DNA of 64,000 nt, from assembly GCF_900107135.1 (NCBI RefSeq), contig NZ_FNOV01000006.1:124001-188000 (forward strand), read 5' to 3'. Of the stretch, positions 7,227 to 16,290 are shown in pieces (the first letter of the stretch is position 1; the number at the start of each line of letters is the position of its first letter). The notes beneath the pieces were generated by a model. That model did no database searches, had not been told where the DNA came from, and was given only the letters and a program-made list of their open reading frames with translations. This DNA comes from Hymenobacter psychrophilus. GTDB lineage: Bacteria > Bacteroidota > Bacteroidia > Cytophagales > Hymenobacteraceae. The position numbers and the translations under genes are program-made.

Positions 7227-10200
7227 TTTTCGGCCGGCCACCCGTGCCGAGTCGCGGCGGGGCGTAACGGCGGTAGTTTTCACCGAGTCGGCAGCAGCTT
7301 TTTCCTGCTCCTTCTGGCGCTTCTGGATTTCCTTGTTGCGCTGCTTCACATCTTTATCAATGCCCTTGAACAGGTCGGCGAAGTTCTGGTAGTCGCGCTG
7401 GTAAATCAGCGAGGCGCCGCTGCGCACGTACTGGCCGTCGATGTCGCTGAAGCCGTTGTTGCGGTAGGCGCGCAGCCGCAGCCGGCCGTTAGCCAGCACG
7501 TCGTACTCGATGCTCACGTCGCCGGCAAAATTGCTCGGGCTGCTCTGGCCGTTGCTGGCCTGGTTGCCGTTCGCCAGCGGCACGTCGGTACCCAGGCGCA
7601 CGGTGATGCGGTCGTTGAACAGCTGGCGGCGCACGGCCACGTTCAGGTCGGTACGGGTTTTCTCGGAGCCCGACGAAAAGTCGGCCTGCGAGTTCACGCC
7701 CAGCTCCACGCCCAGGTTGGAGAGGTAGGAGCCGGTGAGCTTGTTAAGCTGCTCGGTGAGCACCTGGCTGGCGCTGCCGCGCAGCTGCTCGTTCACGAAG
7801 CTGCCCCCGCTGCTTTCAAAGGGATTTTCGGCCAGGAAGCGGTTGAGCACGAGCAGCGAGAATACCTGCTTGTTCAGCTCGTCGGTCTGGCTGGGCTGGC
7901 GCAGCTGGGCCAGGCGGTTCTCAATCTGGGTGCGCAGCTCAGAGCGCGAATCCTCGGGCAGCTGAATATCGAAGCTGATGGCCGGCTTTAGCAGCGCCCC
8001 GTCCACATTCAGGTACACATTAAAGGGCAGGGCATTGCGGCCCGTCGACTTCAGGCTTTCGTCGGCGCTGCCCTGGCCCGAAAGCAACTCGGCCGGGGCG
8101 GCCTTGGCCACGTAAATGGCCGACACATCGGCAATGCCATTGTACGGGTCGCCCGACCAGGTAATGGTGCTGCCCCGGGCAATCTGGAAGTCGCGCTCGG
8201 TTACGTCGTAGAGCGAGAGGTGGTAGCTGCCGCTTTCCACGGCCAGCCGGCCAGTGAGCGTGATGTTGCCCGCCGGGTCGATGGCCGTGGCCAGCGTACC
8301 GTTGGCCCGCACCTTCAGGTTATCGCCCGACGCCTCATCCACAATAACGGTGAAGGGCGTTTTGTCGGTAACCGTGATGGTGGCGGCAATGTCGTAGCCG
8401 GCGGCCGTTTTGGCCGAATCCTGGCGGGCCAGCTGCCGCAGCAGCATGGTGTCGATGGGGGCACTTTTGTCGACGAATTCAATGATGCCGTCGGTGCTCA
8501 CCTTGTCGGCCTCGTCGTTGGGTACGGCCACGAAGAAGTTCGAGCCGTCCTCGACGCTGGCCGTAGTCCGGATCTTCAGCAGGTTCAAGTCGCCGGTGAT
8601 GCGCGACTTCGAGTCGACGATGAGTTTGCCCCAGAACAGTGGGTTGTCGCGCTGCGTGCTTTGCACAGCAATAAAGTCGTCGGTCGTGGCATCGAGCCGG
8701 AAGCCGTAATCGACAAAGTTGGTGGTCAGCACATAGCCATCGACCACGGCTTTGTTGCGTAGCGAATCCAGAATTACGAAGTCGTTGAGCCGGATGCCTT
8801 TCTCATCGAACGTCAGGTCCTGGCGGGGCAGCGTGAAGGGGGCGCCGAGCTGGCTGAGCGTGAAGCCGGCCTCGTTGGTCGTGAGCTTACCACGCACTTC
8901 AGGCGCCGACGTAGTGCCGGCAATAGCCAGCTGGCCGCTGAGGTAGCCGGTCGTTTCGCGGATTTCACCCAGCGAAAAGGGCTCGACCGTACCCAGCGCG
9001 AAGCGCGCTACATCGGCCTGCATGTCCAGCGCGCCGCTGGCCAGGTAGTCGCCACTCACGCGCACGTCGTTGTTGTTGGGGCCGCCGGTCAAGCGCAGGT
9101 CCACGTTATAGCGGTCGGCGGCGGGGTTGCTGGCTTTCAGGGCCAGGTCGCCGAGAAGGGTTTTGCTGTAGGCCAGCCCGCGCAGGCTGGCATCGGCCGT
9201 AAAGCCCATGTTGGGCTGGCCCAGCGACTTTACGACGGCCTGACCATTGAGCGTGCCGCCCACCAGCGAGTCCTGGAGGCCACCGGCGGTAGCCAGCGCG
9301 TTCAGGTTGAGGTTGCTGAACTGGGCCTGCAGGGGGTAGCCGGCACCGGGTAACGTCTGGAGGGAAATACGCTGGTCGCCCTGGCTCAGGGCCACGTTTT
9401 CGGCCCGGATGGCCCCGGTGTTCACGTTGTAGCGCAGCTCATTGTTGGGCTGCACGGCCCATTGCTGGTTGTTGAGGATGAGCTTAGGGTCGAAGCTGAA
9501 CCCGTAGGCCGCGCCCTGCTCATACACCTGCAGCACGCCCCCCAAGTCCAGGTTTACGGTGCTGTCGTTGCGGGCAATGCGCAGCTCGGTGCCCACTTTG
9601 TTGTTGGCCACGCTGCCTACCAGGCTGGGGTTGGGCAGGTTAAGGGTGGTATCCTGCTTTATCTGGTCGAGCCGCAACGCATAGTCGAGCTTCTGCGGGT
9701 CCGAAGATATATTCAGGCGTAGCGAATCGAGCTGGTAGCCGGCATACTTGATGCGGGCAATGCGGGTATTGAGGCGCAGGTCGGCCTCGCGGCTGTCGAA
9801 ACCGCCAGTCAGCTTGAAGGGCGTGAGCTGCTGCAGGTCGGGCACGAAGGCGCTGAACACCTTGGGCTCCTTCACCTGCGCCTCGAACGTGAACTGCCGG
9901 TAGGTATTGCTAGGCCGGTACTGCACACCGGGCAGGTTGAAGTAGCGGTCGATGTGCTGCTCCAGGGCCGTGGCAATGTCGCCGAGGCGGGTATTGCCGC
10001 GCAGCGTCAGGTCGGCCACCGAGCTGGCAAAGTCCACCTCGGTGCGGCCCGTGCGCTGCACAATGCGCCCGCTCACCGAGTCGAGCACAAATGGCTTTCC
10101 GTCGCTGACAATGGCAATGCGGCTGCCCGAGAACGTACCGTTGATCGTGTTCAGGTCCGAGCCGCTGAGGTTGGCCCGCAGGTCGCCCTGCACGCTTAGG

Positions 10201-12398
10201 TTGCCGCCGGTGTAAAAGCCCAGCGCTGTCAGGTTCACGCCGCGCAAGTCCAGCCGGTCTACAGTATAGGTGGGGTTGGAGGCGTTGCGCAGGTCGATAG
10301 TGGCCAGCAGGTCGAGGTTGAGGTTGGGGTCGTCCTTGCTGCTGGCGTCCACCACGTAGCGGTTACGGTCGATATCGACCTTGGCCACGATACCGCGGTA
10401 GGTGTAGCCATTGTAAGTAGCCTGCTGGACCTTGGCGTTGAGTTGGCCGCGCAGCTGGTTGGGGTCGAGGCCGCCGCGGCCGTTAAGCGTGCCGCTGGCC
10501 GTCACGGTCCCAATGGTCGGGTCACCAATCAGCTTGCCCACGTTCAGCTGCTGGGTGCTGAACACGGCCCGTACCGGCTCCTGGCCGACGGGGCCGGCGC
10601 CCACGTTCACCTGGGCAGCCAGGTTGCCGTAGGTGGTGGTGGCTTTCAGGTCGGTGTCGAACACCAGCGCCGTGGGGCGGCCCTTAAACGTGCCGCTCAC
10701 GCGCATAAGCGGCGGCAGCGAGTAGCCGGCCGGAATGGTACCGGCGGGAGCCAGGCTCCGGATGTCGGCGTTGGTAGTGATGAACTTTTTAATGTCGAGG
10801 TCGACGTAAAGGCGGCGGTCGGTTTCGGGCAGGCCCTGAATGCGGCCGCTGGCCAGCAGCTGGGTGTTGCGCAGGCCCACTACCTCCAGGCCCTGAATGC
10901 GCAGGTCGCCCACCCGGCCGCCCACCTTGCCGCTCAGCAGCACCGACTGGTTGGGGCCGGTAGTGAAGGGCGGGGTGTCAATCAGCTCAGGCGCCAAGTA
11001 TAGAATGTCGCGGAAGCCGAGGCGGGTGTCGCGCAAATCGGCCTCCAGCTGCAGGTTGGCCAGGTCGTCGGCAATAGCGTCAAGGCTCTTGTACTGCATG
11101 GCCAGCGTGCGCCGGATGCGGGTATGGGGCGTTACGAGGTCGAGGTTGTCGAGGCGGGTTTCGGTCGAGTCGAACACCACGTCGGCCTGGGCGCGCGTCA
11201 CGGCAAAGCCGCTCTGCTCCTGGCCCGCAAGCTGCGTAATGCGGCCGGTGGTGCTGTTTTCGGAGTAGCGCAGGTTCTCGGTATTCAGCGTGAGGTTACT
11301 GAATTTGAGGTGATTGTAGTCCATGCCGCGCACCTTGGTACGCTGGCGCGGCTCGTTGAAGTTGTCGAAGGCCACCTCCACCCCGCTGATATCGGACTCG
11401 TTGAGGCTCACTACCCAGTTCGATTCCTGGCCAGTGGCACTTTTTACCGAAGCATCGAGGTCGCGCACCGCTTTGGCAGGGTTCACCACGCGCTGTTCGG
11501 TGGGCACGTCCTCGTTCTGGGCGTAAGCAAACGTAGTGTTGCGTAGCGTGAGCTTGTTGAGGGCCACGCGGCTGTTAATCAGGTCGATGTTGTCGGCCGT
11601 CACCTCAGCCTCGCCGATGCGGGTACTGATGTACTGGGCCGAGGGCTGGTTGCGGTAGGTAAGGGCCACGTTATCGAGCCGGGCCTTGCGCAGGCCGAAC
11701 TGCAACGCCAGCGCCGCCGTATCAGCCGGCGAATCGGGTGGCACCTTGGTCTGCACGAACTGAATAGTCGTGTTCCTGAGCGCCACCTCGTTCACCTTAT
11801 AGATGGAGTTGTCCACGTCCACCTCGTCCATGCTCAAAGCCAGCGCGCCCACTTTGGTGCGCAGGTCGAGGCCATCCACCGCATCCTTATAAGTGAGCAG
11901 GATGTTGGTCAGCTTGGCGTCGCCGATGTCGTAGGTAAAGCCGCCGGTGGTGTCGGCAGCGGCCGGGGTTACCGTGGCCGTGTCGCCGGTGGCAAAGGCA
12001 TTGAGAATGAAGTCGTAGTTACTGATGCTGTCGGGCTCGGTGCGGCTGATGGCGATGCGGCCGTCGTTCAACTCCAGGCTGCTAACCTTGATTTTGGAAT
12101 CGAGCAGGGCGAAAATATCGATGTTGACGCCCAGGTGGCCCACCGACACGAGCGTATCGCCCCGCTGATCGGCCAGAAACACGTCATCGAAGCTGATAGT
12201 GTTGCGGAAATCGGAGCGAAACTTGCCAATGCGCACGTCGGTCTGCAGCTTGTCGCGCAGATACTTCTGGGCTTGGTTGGCCACAAAATCCTGCCCCGAG
12301 GGCGTCTGAACGTACAAAAACAGGCCGACTCCCACCAGGAGAATCAGCCCAACCAGCCCGAGCAGGGCGTACAAAATGCGACGCAGGTAAACCGGCAA
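7224..12398 (-). CDS. tamB: TamB, translocation and assembly module inner-membrane anchored protein
   Basis: This is a very large protein of 1724 residues. It has one N-terminal transmembrane helix (LYALLGLVGLILLVGVGLFL) followed by a long beta-helical AsmA/TamB body that would span the periplasm. The C-terminal DUF490 region (for example GNITLTGRLAVESGSYHLSL and SFDIQLPEDSRSE) is the diagnostic part. A Lys/Glu-rich tail (KQRNKEIQKRQKEQEKAAAD) follows. TamB-type proteins form hydrophobic grooves that connect inner and outer membranes, for lipid transport or outer-membrane protein assembly. The partner tamL follows in the same direction. The length and the order tamB-tamL are normal for the phylum. 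No clear promoter was found in the upstream gap. Confidence 0.93.
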   Translation of the reverse strand: MPVYLRRILYALLGLVGLILLVGVGLFLYVQTPSGQDFVANQAQKYLRDKLQTDVRIGKFRSDFRNTISFDDVFLADQRGDTLVSVGHLGVNIDIFALLDSKIKVSSLELNDGRIAISRTEPDSISNYDFILNAFATGDTATVTPAAADTTGGFTYDIGDAKLTNILLTYKDAVDGLDLRTKVGALALSMDEVDVDNSIYKVNEVALRNTTIQFVQTKVPPDSPADTAALALQFGLRKARLDNVALTYRNQPSAQYISTRIGEAEVTADNIDLINSRVALNKLTLRNTTFAYAQNEDVPTEQRVVNPAKAVRDLDASVKSATGQESNWVVSLNESDISGVEVAFDNFNEPRQRTKVRGMDYNHLKFSNLTLNTENLRYSENSTTGRITQLAGQEQSGFAVTRAQADVVFDSTETRLDNLDLVTPHTRIRRTLAMQYKSLDAIADDLANLQLEADLRDTRLGFRDILYLAPELIDTPPFTTGPNQSVLLSGKVGGRVGDLRIQGLEVVGLRNTQLLASGRIQGLPETDRRLYVDLDIKKFITTNADIRSLAPAGTIPAGYSLPPLMRVSGTFKGRPTALVFDTDLKATTTYGNLAAQVNVGAGPVGQEPVRAVFSTQQLNVGKLIGDPTIGTVTASGTLNGRGGLDPNQLRGQLNAKVQQATYNGYTYRGIVAKVDIDRNRYVVDASSKDDPNLNLDLLATIDLRNASNPTYTVDRLDLRGVNLTALGFYTGGNLSVQGDLRANLSGSDLNTINGTFSGSRIAIVSDGKPFVLDSVSGRIVQRTGRTEVDFASSVADLTLRGNTRLGDIATALEQHIDRYFNLPGVQYRPSNTYRQFTFEAQVKEPKVFSAFVPDLQQLTPFKLTGGFDSREADLRLNTRIARIKYAGYQLDSLRLNISSDPQKLDYALRLDQIKQDTTLNLPNPSLVGSVANNKVGTELRIARNDSTVNLDLGGVLQVYEQGAAYGFSFDPKLILNNQQWAVQPNNELRYNVNTGAIRAENVALSQGDQRISLQTLPGAGYPLQAQFSNLNLNALATAGGLQDSLVGGTLNGQAVVKSLGQPNMGFTADASLRGLAYSKTLLGDLALKASNPAADRYNVDLRLTGGPNNNDVRVSGDYLASGALDMQADVARFALGTVEPFSLGEIRETTGYLSGQLAIAGTTSAPEVRGKLTTNEAGFTLSQLGAPFTLPRQDLTFDEKGIRLNDFVILDSLRNKAVVDGYVLTTNFVDYGFRLDATTDDFIAVQSTQRDNPLFWGKLIVDSKSRITGDLNLLKIRTTASVEDGSNFFVAVPNDEADKVSTDGIIEFVDKSAPIDTMLLRQLARQDSAKTAAGYDIAATITVTDKTPFTVIVDEASGDNLKVRANGTLATAIDPAGNITLTGRLAVESGSYHLSLYDVTERDFQIARGSTITWSGDPYNGIADVSAIYVAKAAPAELLSGQGSADESLKSTGRNALPFNVYLNVDGALLKPAISFDIQLPEDSRSELRTQIENRLAQLRQPSQTDELNKQVFSLLVLNRFLAENPFESSGGSFVNEQLRGSASQVLTEQLNKLTGSYLSNLGVELGVNSQADFSSGSEKTRTDLNVAVRRQLFNDRITVRLGTDVPLANGNQASNGQSSPSNFAGDVSIEYDVLANGRLRLRAYRNNGFSDIDGQYVRSGASLIYQRDYQNFADLFKGIDKDVKQRNKEIQKRQKEQEKAAADSVKTTAVTPRRDSARVAGRK

Positions 12399-13020
12399 AA
12401 GACGAGAAGTAGAGGTCGGAGTAAAGAAGGGAAAGCCTGACTGACGCAGCGTATTATAGCCGGCCGCGTTTCAGCCCCCGGTACGGTGCGGTACTTTGCG
12501 TCACCGACCGCAAGTTAGCCAAACGGGAAAACCGCGCTTCAGGTTGGCCGGACTTACCCGCTTAGAAGCGCCGCCCGACGCCAATCGTAATTCAGTTGGG
12601 ATGGTAAGCCAGCCCGCTCAAGCTCAGCAGATTTGGAGCCAACCCGACAACTACCGGCAAAGTTTCCACCCCCTTACCGGCTGCTGCCGCCCCACCACTG
12701 CCCAACGAGCCGCTACTGCTGCCCTAACTGCGCCGGCTACTGGACAACGATGCGGCTACTACGGCCGCCCGAAAAACTGCTACTTCCGGGGGCGGGAGGC
12801 AGCGCCCACTCCTGCACTCAGCCCCGCCCCCGCCACGAGTAACGCAGGCTTTCCAAACGCACCGTCAACGGGGCACCGCCCGGCCGGCAACCCGGCATTA
12901 GCGCGCCGCACTGCACAGTTTTTTGGGGCCGGTTCACGTGGTTTTCATGGCTGAAAGTCGGCTTTTTCAACCCACGAAGCCGTATCTTTCGGGCTGGCTT
13001 TCTACCTGACTCAGCTTTCG
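12399..13020. other. Intergenic region between divergent tamB and malQ, no convincing gene
   Basis: This is 622 bases between divergent genes. It contains an open frame at 12496-12954, but its translation is low-complexity Pro/Ala/Arg without family resemblance, and an overlapping frame is open as well, so I treat it as non-coding. A promoter-like TACTTTGC at 12492-12499 has no gene closely downstream. A small RNA cannot be excluded. Confidence 0.6.
12983..12990 (+). promoter_or_regulatory. Probable -7 box for malQ
   Basis: TATCTTTC fits the Bacteroidota -7 consensus TAnnTTTG except for the last base and lies 30 bases before the malQ ATG. A T-run (12963-12967) sits upstream, but the spacing to a -33 TTG is not ideal. 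Confidence 0.4.
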
Positions 13021-15750
13021 ATGATTCTTCGTTTTACGCTCCCTTACCGCACCGAACCGGGCCAGCGGCTGGTGGTTTGCGGCTCGCTGCCAGCCTTGGG
13101 CCAGTGGGTTCCCGAGGCAGCCCTGCCCCTGCACTACAACCAGGATTCGGGCCTATGGAGCCGCGAGTTGGAGCTGCCCGCCGCCGAGCTGGCCGGCGCT
13201 ACCTATAAGTATCTGCTACTCGACGAGCGCGACGGCGGCCGGCACTGGGAGTGGGGGCCCAACCGCGAGCTGCCGGCTGCCGCTGCCACCTTTGGCCAGC
13301 TGGTGCTGGCCGATTGGTGGCGGGCTCCGGCCCAATCCGAAAACGAGCTGTTCACGGCCGCCTTTACCGAGGCGCTGTTCCGCCGCCCTGCCCCGGCTGC
13401 TCCGGCGGCTACGGCTACGGCTGGCCCGGCCGTGCGCTTCCAGCTGGCGGCGCCGCGCGTGCAGCCCGGCCAGCAGCTGTGCGTATTGGGCTCCGATGAG
13501 GCCTTGGGGGCCTGGGATGCGGCCCGGGCCGTGGTGCTGTCGGATGCCGATTACCCTACCTGGACGGCCAACGTAACGCTGGCGACGCCCGCCGCCGAAA
13601 CCCGCTACAAGTACGGCATCTGGGACGCCGGCACCGGCCAGGTCGTGGACCTGGAGGCCGGCGACGACCGGCTGCTGGCGCCCGAAACCAACCAGCACAC
13701 GCTGCGCGTGCTCGCCGACAACCAGTACCGCTACCCAACCGCACCCTGGCGCGGGGCCGGCGTGGCGCTGCCCGTGTTTTCGCTCCGCAGCCGCCGGGGC
13801 CTGGGCGTGGGCGAGTTCCCCGACCTGAAGCTGCTGGTAGATTGGGCCGTAGCCACCGGCCTGCAAATGGTGCAGGTGCTGCCCATCAACGACACCGTGG
13901 CCACCCACACCTGGGTCGACAGCTACCCGTACGCCGCCATTTCGGTGTTTGCCCTGCACCCGCAGTACCTCAACCTGGAGGCCGTGGCCGAGCTGCGCGA
14001 TGCGGCGGCGCGCCAGGAACTGGCGCAGCTGCGCGACGAGCTCAACGCCCGCGACTTCGTGGACTACGAGCCCATGATGGCCGCCAAGTGGCGCTTTATC
14101 CGCCAACTGTACCAGCAGGAGAAAAAGGCTTTCCTGGCCGATGCTGACTTCCACGCCTTCCGCGCGGAGCAGGTGGCCTGGCTGCTGCCCTACGCAGCCT
14201 TCAGCGGCCTGCGCGACCGGTTCGGCACGGCCGATTTCCAGCAGTGGCCCGCCGAATACCGCACCCCGGCGCAGGTGGAGGCGCTTACGGATGAGGCCAG
14301 CGCCGATTTCGATGAGTTCGGGCTGTTCTTCTTTATTCAGTTTCACCTTGATAAGCAGCTGCGCGAGGCCGTGGCCTACGCCCGCGAGCGGGGCGTGGTG
14401 GTAAAGGGCGACCTGCCCATCGGCATCTACCGCCACTCGGTGGATGCCTGGACCCAGCCCGAGCTCTACCACCTGCACCAGCAGGCCGGCGCCCCGCCCG
14501 ACGATTTCTCGACCACCGGCCAGAACTGGCGCTTCCCCACCTACAACTGGGAGCAGATGGCCCTCGACGGCTACCAGTGGTGGCAGCAGCGCATGGGCCA
14601 CCTGGCCCGCTACTTCGACGCGCTGCGCATCGACCATATCCTGGGCTTTTTCCGGATCTGGGAAATCCCGGCGCACTCGGTGGAGGGCCTGCTGGGCCAC
14701 TTCTCGCCCGCGCTACCCTTCTCGCAGCAGGAAATTGAGCAGCGCCTGGGCTGGTTCGACTACGGCCGGCTGTGCGAGCCCTACATCCGCTGGCACGTGG
14801 TGCAGGAGGTGTTCGGCGGTCAGGCGCAAGTCGTGTTCGATGAGTTCATGGAGGATGCCGGCCACGGCGCTATCCGCCTGCAGGAGTTTGTGCGCACCCA
14901 GCGCCAGATGGAGGCCGTTATCAATGACAAGCTGGCCGCCGACCCGGCCCAGGCCGACTACTACCGCTGGCTGCGCACCGGCCTGTTCGGGCTGGCCAAC
15001 GAGGTGCTGCTGGTACCCGACGACCAGCAGCCCGACCATTACCACCCGCGCATCACCCTCCCGCTGAGCCGCTCGTTCCGAGAGCTCGACGCCGCCGCCC
15101 GCCCGCGCCTGGAAGCGCTCTACCACGACTTTTTCTACCAGCGCCACGAGGGTTTCTGGCGCGAGCAGGGCCTCACCAAGCTGCCGCCCGTGCGCTGGGC
15201 CACCAACATGCTCATCTGCGGCGAAGACCTGGGCATGGTGCCCGCCTCGGTGCCCGGCGTGATGCGCGACCTGGGCATCCTGGGCCTGCACATCCAGCGC
15301 ATGCCCGCCGACCCGACCACCGAGTTCGGCCACCCCGGCACCGCGCCCTACCTGAGCGTAGTGAGCCCCGGCTCGCACGACATGGGCACGCTGCGCGGCT
15401 GGTGGGAAGAAGACCCCGCCCAGACCCAACGGTTCTTTGAAACCATTTTGGGCCATTGGCACGAGGCCACCCCGCAGTTCTGCGAGCCCTGGGTGGTGCG
15501 CGAGATTCTGGAGCAGCACCTGCACTCGCCGGCCATGTGGGCCATCTTCCCGCTCCAGGACGTGGTGGCCCTCAGCGCCGAGCTCCGCCGGGAGGACCCG
15601 CGGGCTGAGCAGATCAACGTACCCAGCAACCCCACCCACTTCTGGAAGTACCGCTTCCACCTACCGCTGGAGGAGCTGGTTGAACAAGCCGGCTTCAACG
15701 AGGAGGTGCTGGCCTTGGTAGGCCAGAGCGGACGGCGGCAGTTATGCTAA
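13021..15750 (+). CDS. malQ: 4-alpha-glucanotransferase (GH77) with two N-terminal CBM20 domains
   Basis: This 909-residue amylomaltase transfers alpha-1,4-glucan chains in maltodextrin and glycogen metabolism. Two starch-binding CBM20 domains come first (about residues 1-100 and 135-230, each with G-x-W and YKY-type strands). They are followed by the GH77 barrel. Catalytic residues are visible: nucleophile D538 in ALRIDHILGFFRIWE, acid/base E735 in ICGEDLGMVP, and stabiliser D787 in SPGSHDMGTLRG. The two-CBM20 layout is that of plant DPE2 and of Bacteroidota MalQ, rather than the shorter bacterial MalQ of about 500 residues. There is no signal peptide, so the enzyme is cytoplasmic. It stands alone, with no starch-utilisation genes next to it. 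A terminator follows at 15811. Confidence 0.95.
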   Translation: MILRFTLPYRTEPGQRLVVCGSLPALGQWVPEAALPLHYNQDSGLWSRELELPAAELAGATYKYLLLDERDGGRHWEWGPNRELPAAAATFGQLVLADWWRAPAQSENELFTAAFTEALFRRPAPAAPAATATAGPAVRFQLAAPRVQPGQQLCVLGSDEALGAWDAARAVVLSDADYPTWTANVTLATPAAETRYKYGIWDAGTGQVVDLEAGDDRLLAPETNQHTLRVLADNQYRYPTAPWRGAGVALPVFSLRSRRGLGVGEFPDLKLLVDWAVATGLQMVQVLPINDTVATHTWVDSYPYAAISVFALHPQYLNLEAVAELRDAAARQELAQLRDELNARDFVDYEPMMAAKWRFIRQLYQQEKKAFLADADFHAFRAEQVAWLLPYAAFSGLRDRFGTADFQQWPAEYRTPAQVEALTDEASADFDEFGLFFFIQFHLDKQLREAVAYARERGVVVKGDLPIGIYRHSVDAWTQPELYHLHQQAGAPPDDFSTTGQNWRFPTYNWEQMALDGYQWWQQRMGHLARYFDALRIDHILGFFRIWEIPAHSVEGLLGHFSPALPFSQQEIEQRLGWFDYGRLCEPYIRWHVVQEVFGGQAQVVFDEFMEDAGHGAIRLQEFVRTQRQMEAVINDKLAADPAQADYYRWLRTGLFGLANEVLLVPDDQQPDHYHPRITLPLSRSFRELDAAARPRLEALYHDFFYQRHEGFWREQGLTKLPPVRWATNMLICGEDLGMVPASVPGVMRDLGILGLHIQRMPADPTTEFGHPGTAPYLSVVSPGSHDMGTLRGWWEEDPAQTQRFFETILGHWHEATPQFCEPWVVREILEQHLHSPAMWAIFPLQDVVALSAELRREDPRAEQINVPSNPTHFWKYRFHLPLEELVEQAGFNEEVLALVGQSGRRQLC

Positions 15751-15810
15751 TGCTGCCTGGGCATCTGTTCGTCTGAGCAACAGTGGCTTGTGTAACTCAC
15801 TGACCACTAT

Positions 15811-15837
15811 AAACCTCTCCGATTTTTGGGGAGGTTT
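15811..15837 (+). terminator. Intrinsic terminator after malQ
   Basis: A 10-bp stem (15811-15820 with 15828-15837) with one G-T type pair and a 7-base loop ends in a T-rich stretch (TTTTCTTG). It lies 60 bases after the malQ stop. Confidence 0.75.
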
Positions 15838-15840
15838 TCT

Positions 15841-16290
15841 TGCAAATAAAATAGGTATTGGTCCTACACCTGTAACTGCCTCCAACGCGACTATGGCTGG
15901 CAGGAGAGAGCGAAGTGCTGAAGTGCCTGAATCTATAGATCAGTTAACGATATTGCATTTTTATAATTATATATTTATTTAATATAATCTTTTTAACACA
16001 TTAGGAACCCCATCATATTCCCGTCAAATCACTCATAATCCGGCAGTAGCGCTAATATTAGAAGGTTTCGACATCACCTGAAAAAGACTTTTAGGCGCAA
16101 TGCATCGGAATAGAAGTTTTTTGACATAGAAATTCTACCTGTAAACGGGCCAGTTAACCGAGCCGGATGCTACGTTGACCGAATAAGAAGGTTACATTTG
16201 TCGCCCGTAGGGTACTTTTGTCCGGCTCAAATAATCGTCTTAGCCAACCGTTACCCTGCATTCTTCGAAACTTCACTTCTTTTTCATTTC
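15841..16290. other. AT-rich intergenic region upstream of the secreted repeat protein
   Basis: The 450 bases are strikingly AT-rich compared with the surroundings, especially 15950-16020 (runs of TATAATTATATA type). A short open frame at 15788-15982 has no recognisable protein features and overlaps the malQ terminator, so I do not call it. Apart from promoter-like boxes near 16193-16220, I see nothing else. The composition shift marks the start of a block that looks unlike the neighbouring core genes. Confidence 0.6.
16193..16220 (+). promoter_or_regulatory. Two -7 boxes upstream of the secreted repeat protein
   Basis: TACATTTG (16193-16200) and TACTTTTG (16213-16220) both match TAnnTTTG exactly. 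The ATG is 70 to 90 bases downstream. Neither has a TTG -33 element at ideal spacing; the nearest TTG (16175-16177) is 15 bases before the first box. Confidence 0.45.

Noticed and set aside
12496..12954. Open frame of 152 codons in the tamB-malQ gap
   Set aside because: Low-complexity Pro/Ala/Arg translation, overlapped by a second open frame, no conserved start context and no family resemblance.
15788..15982. Open frame of 64 codons after malQ
   Set aside because: It spans the malQ terminator and runs into an AT-rich tract with an unstructured translation.
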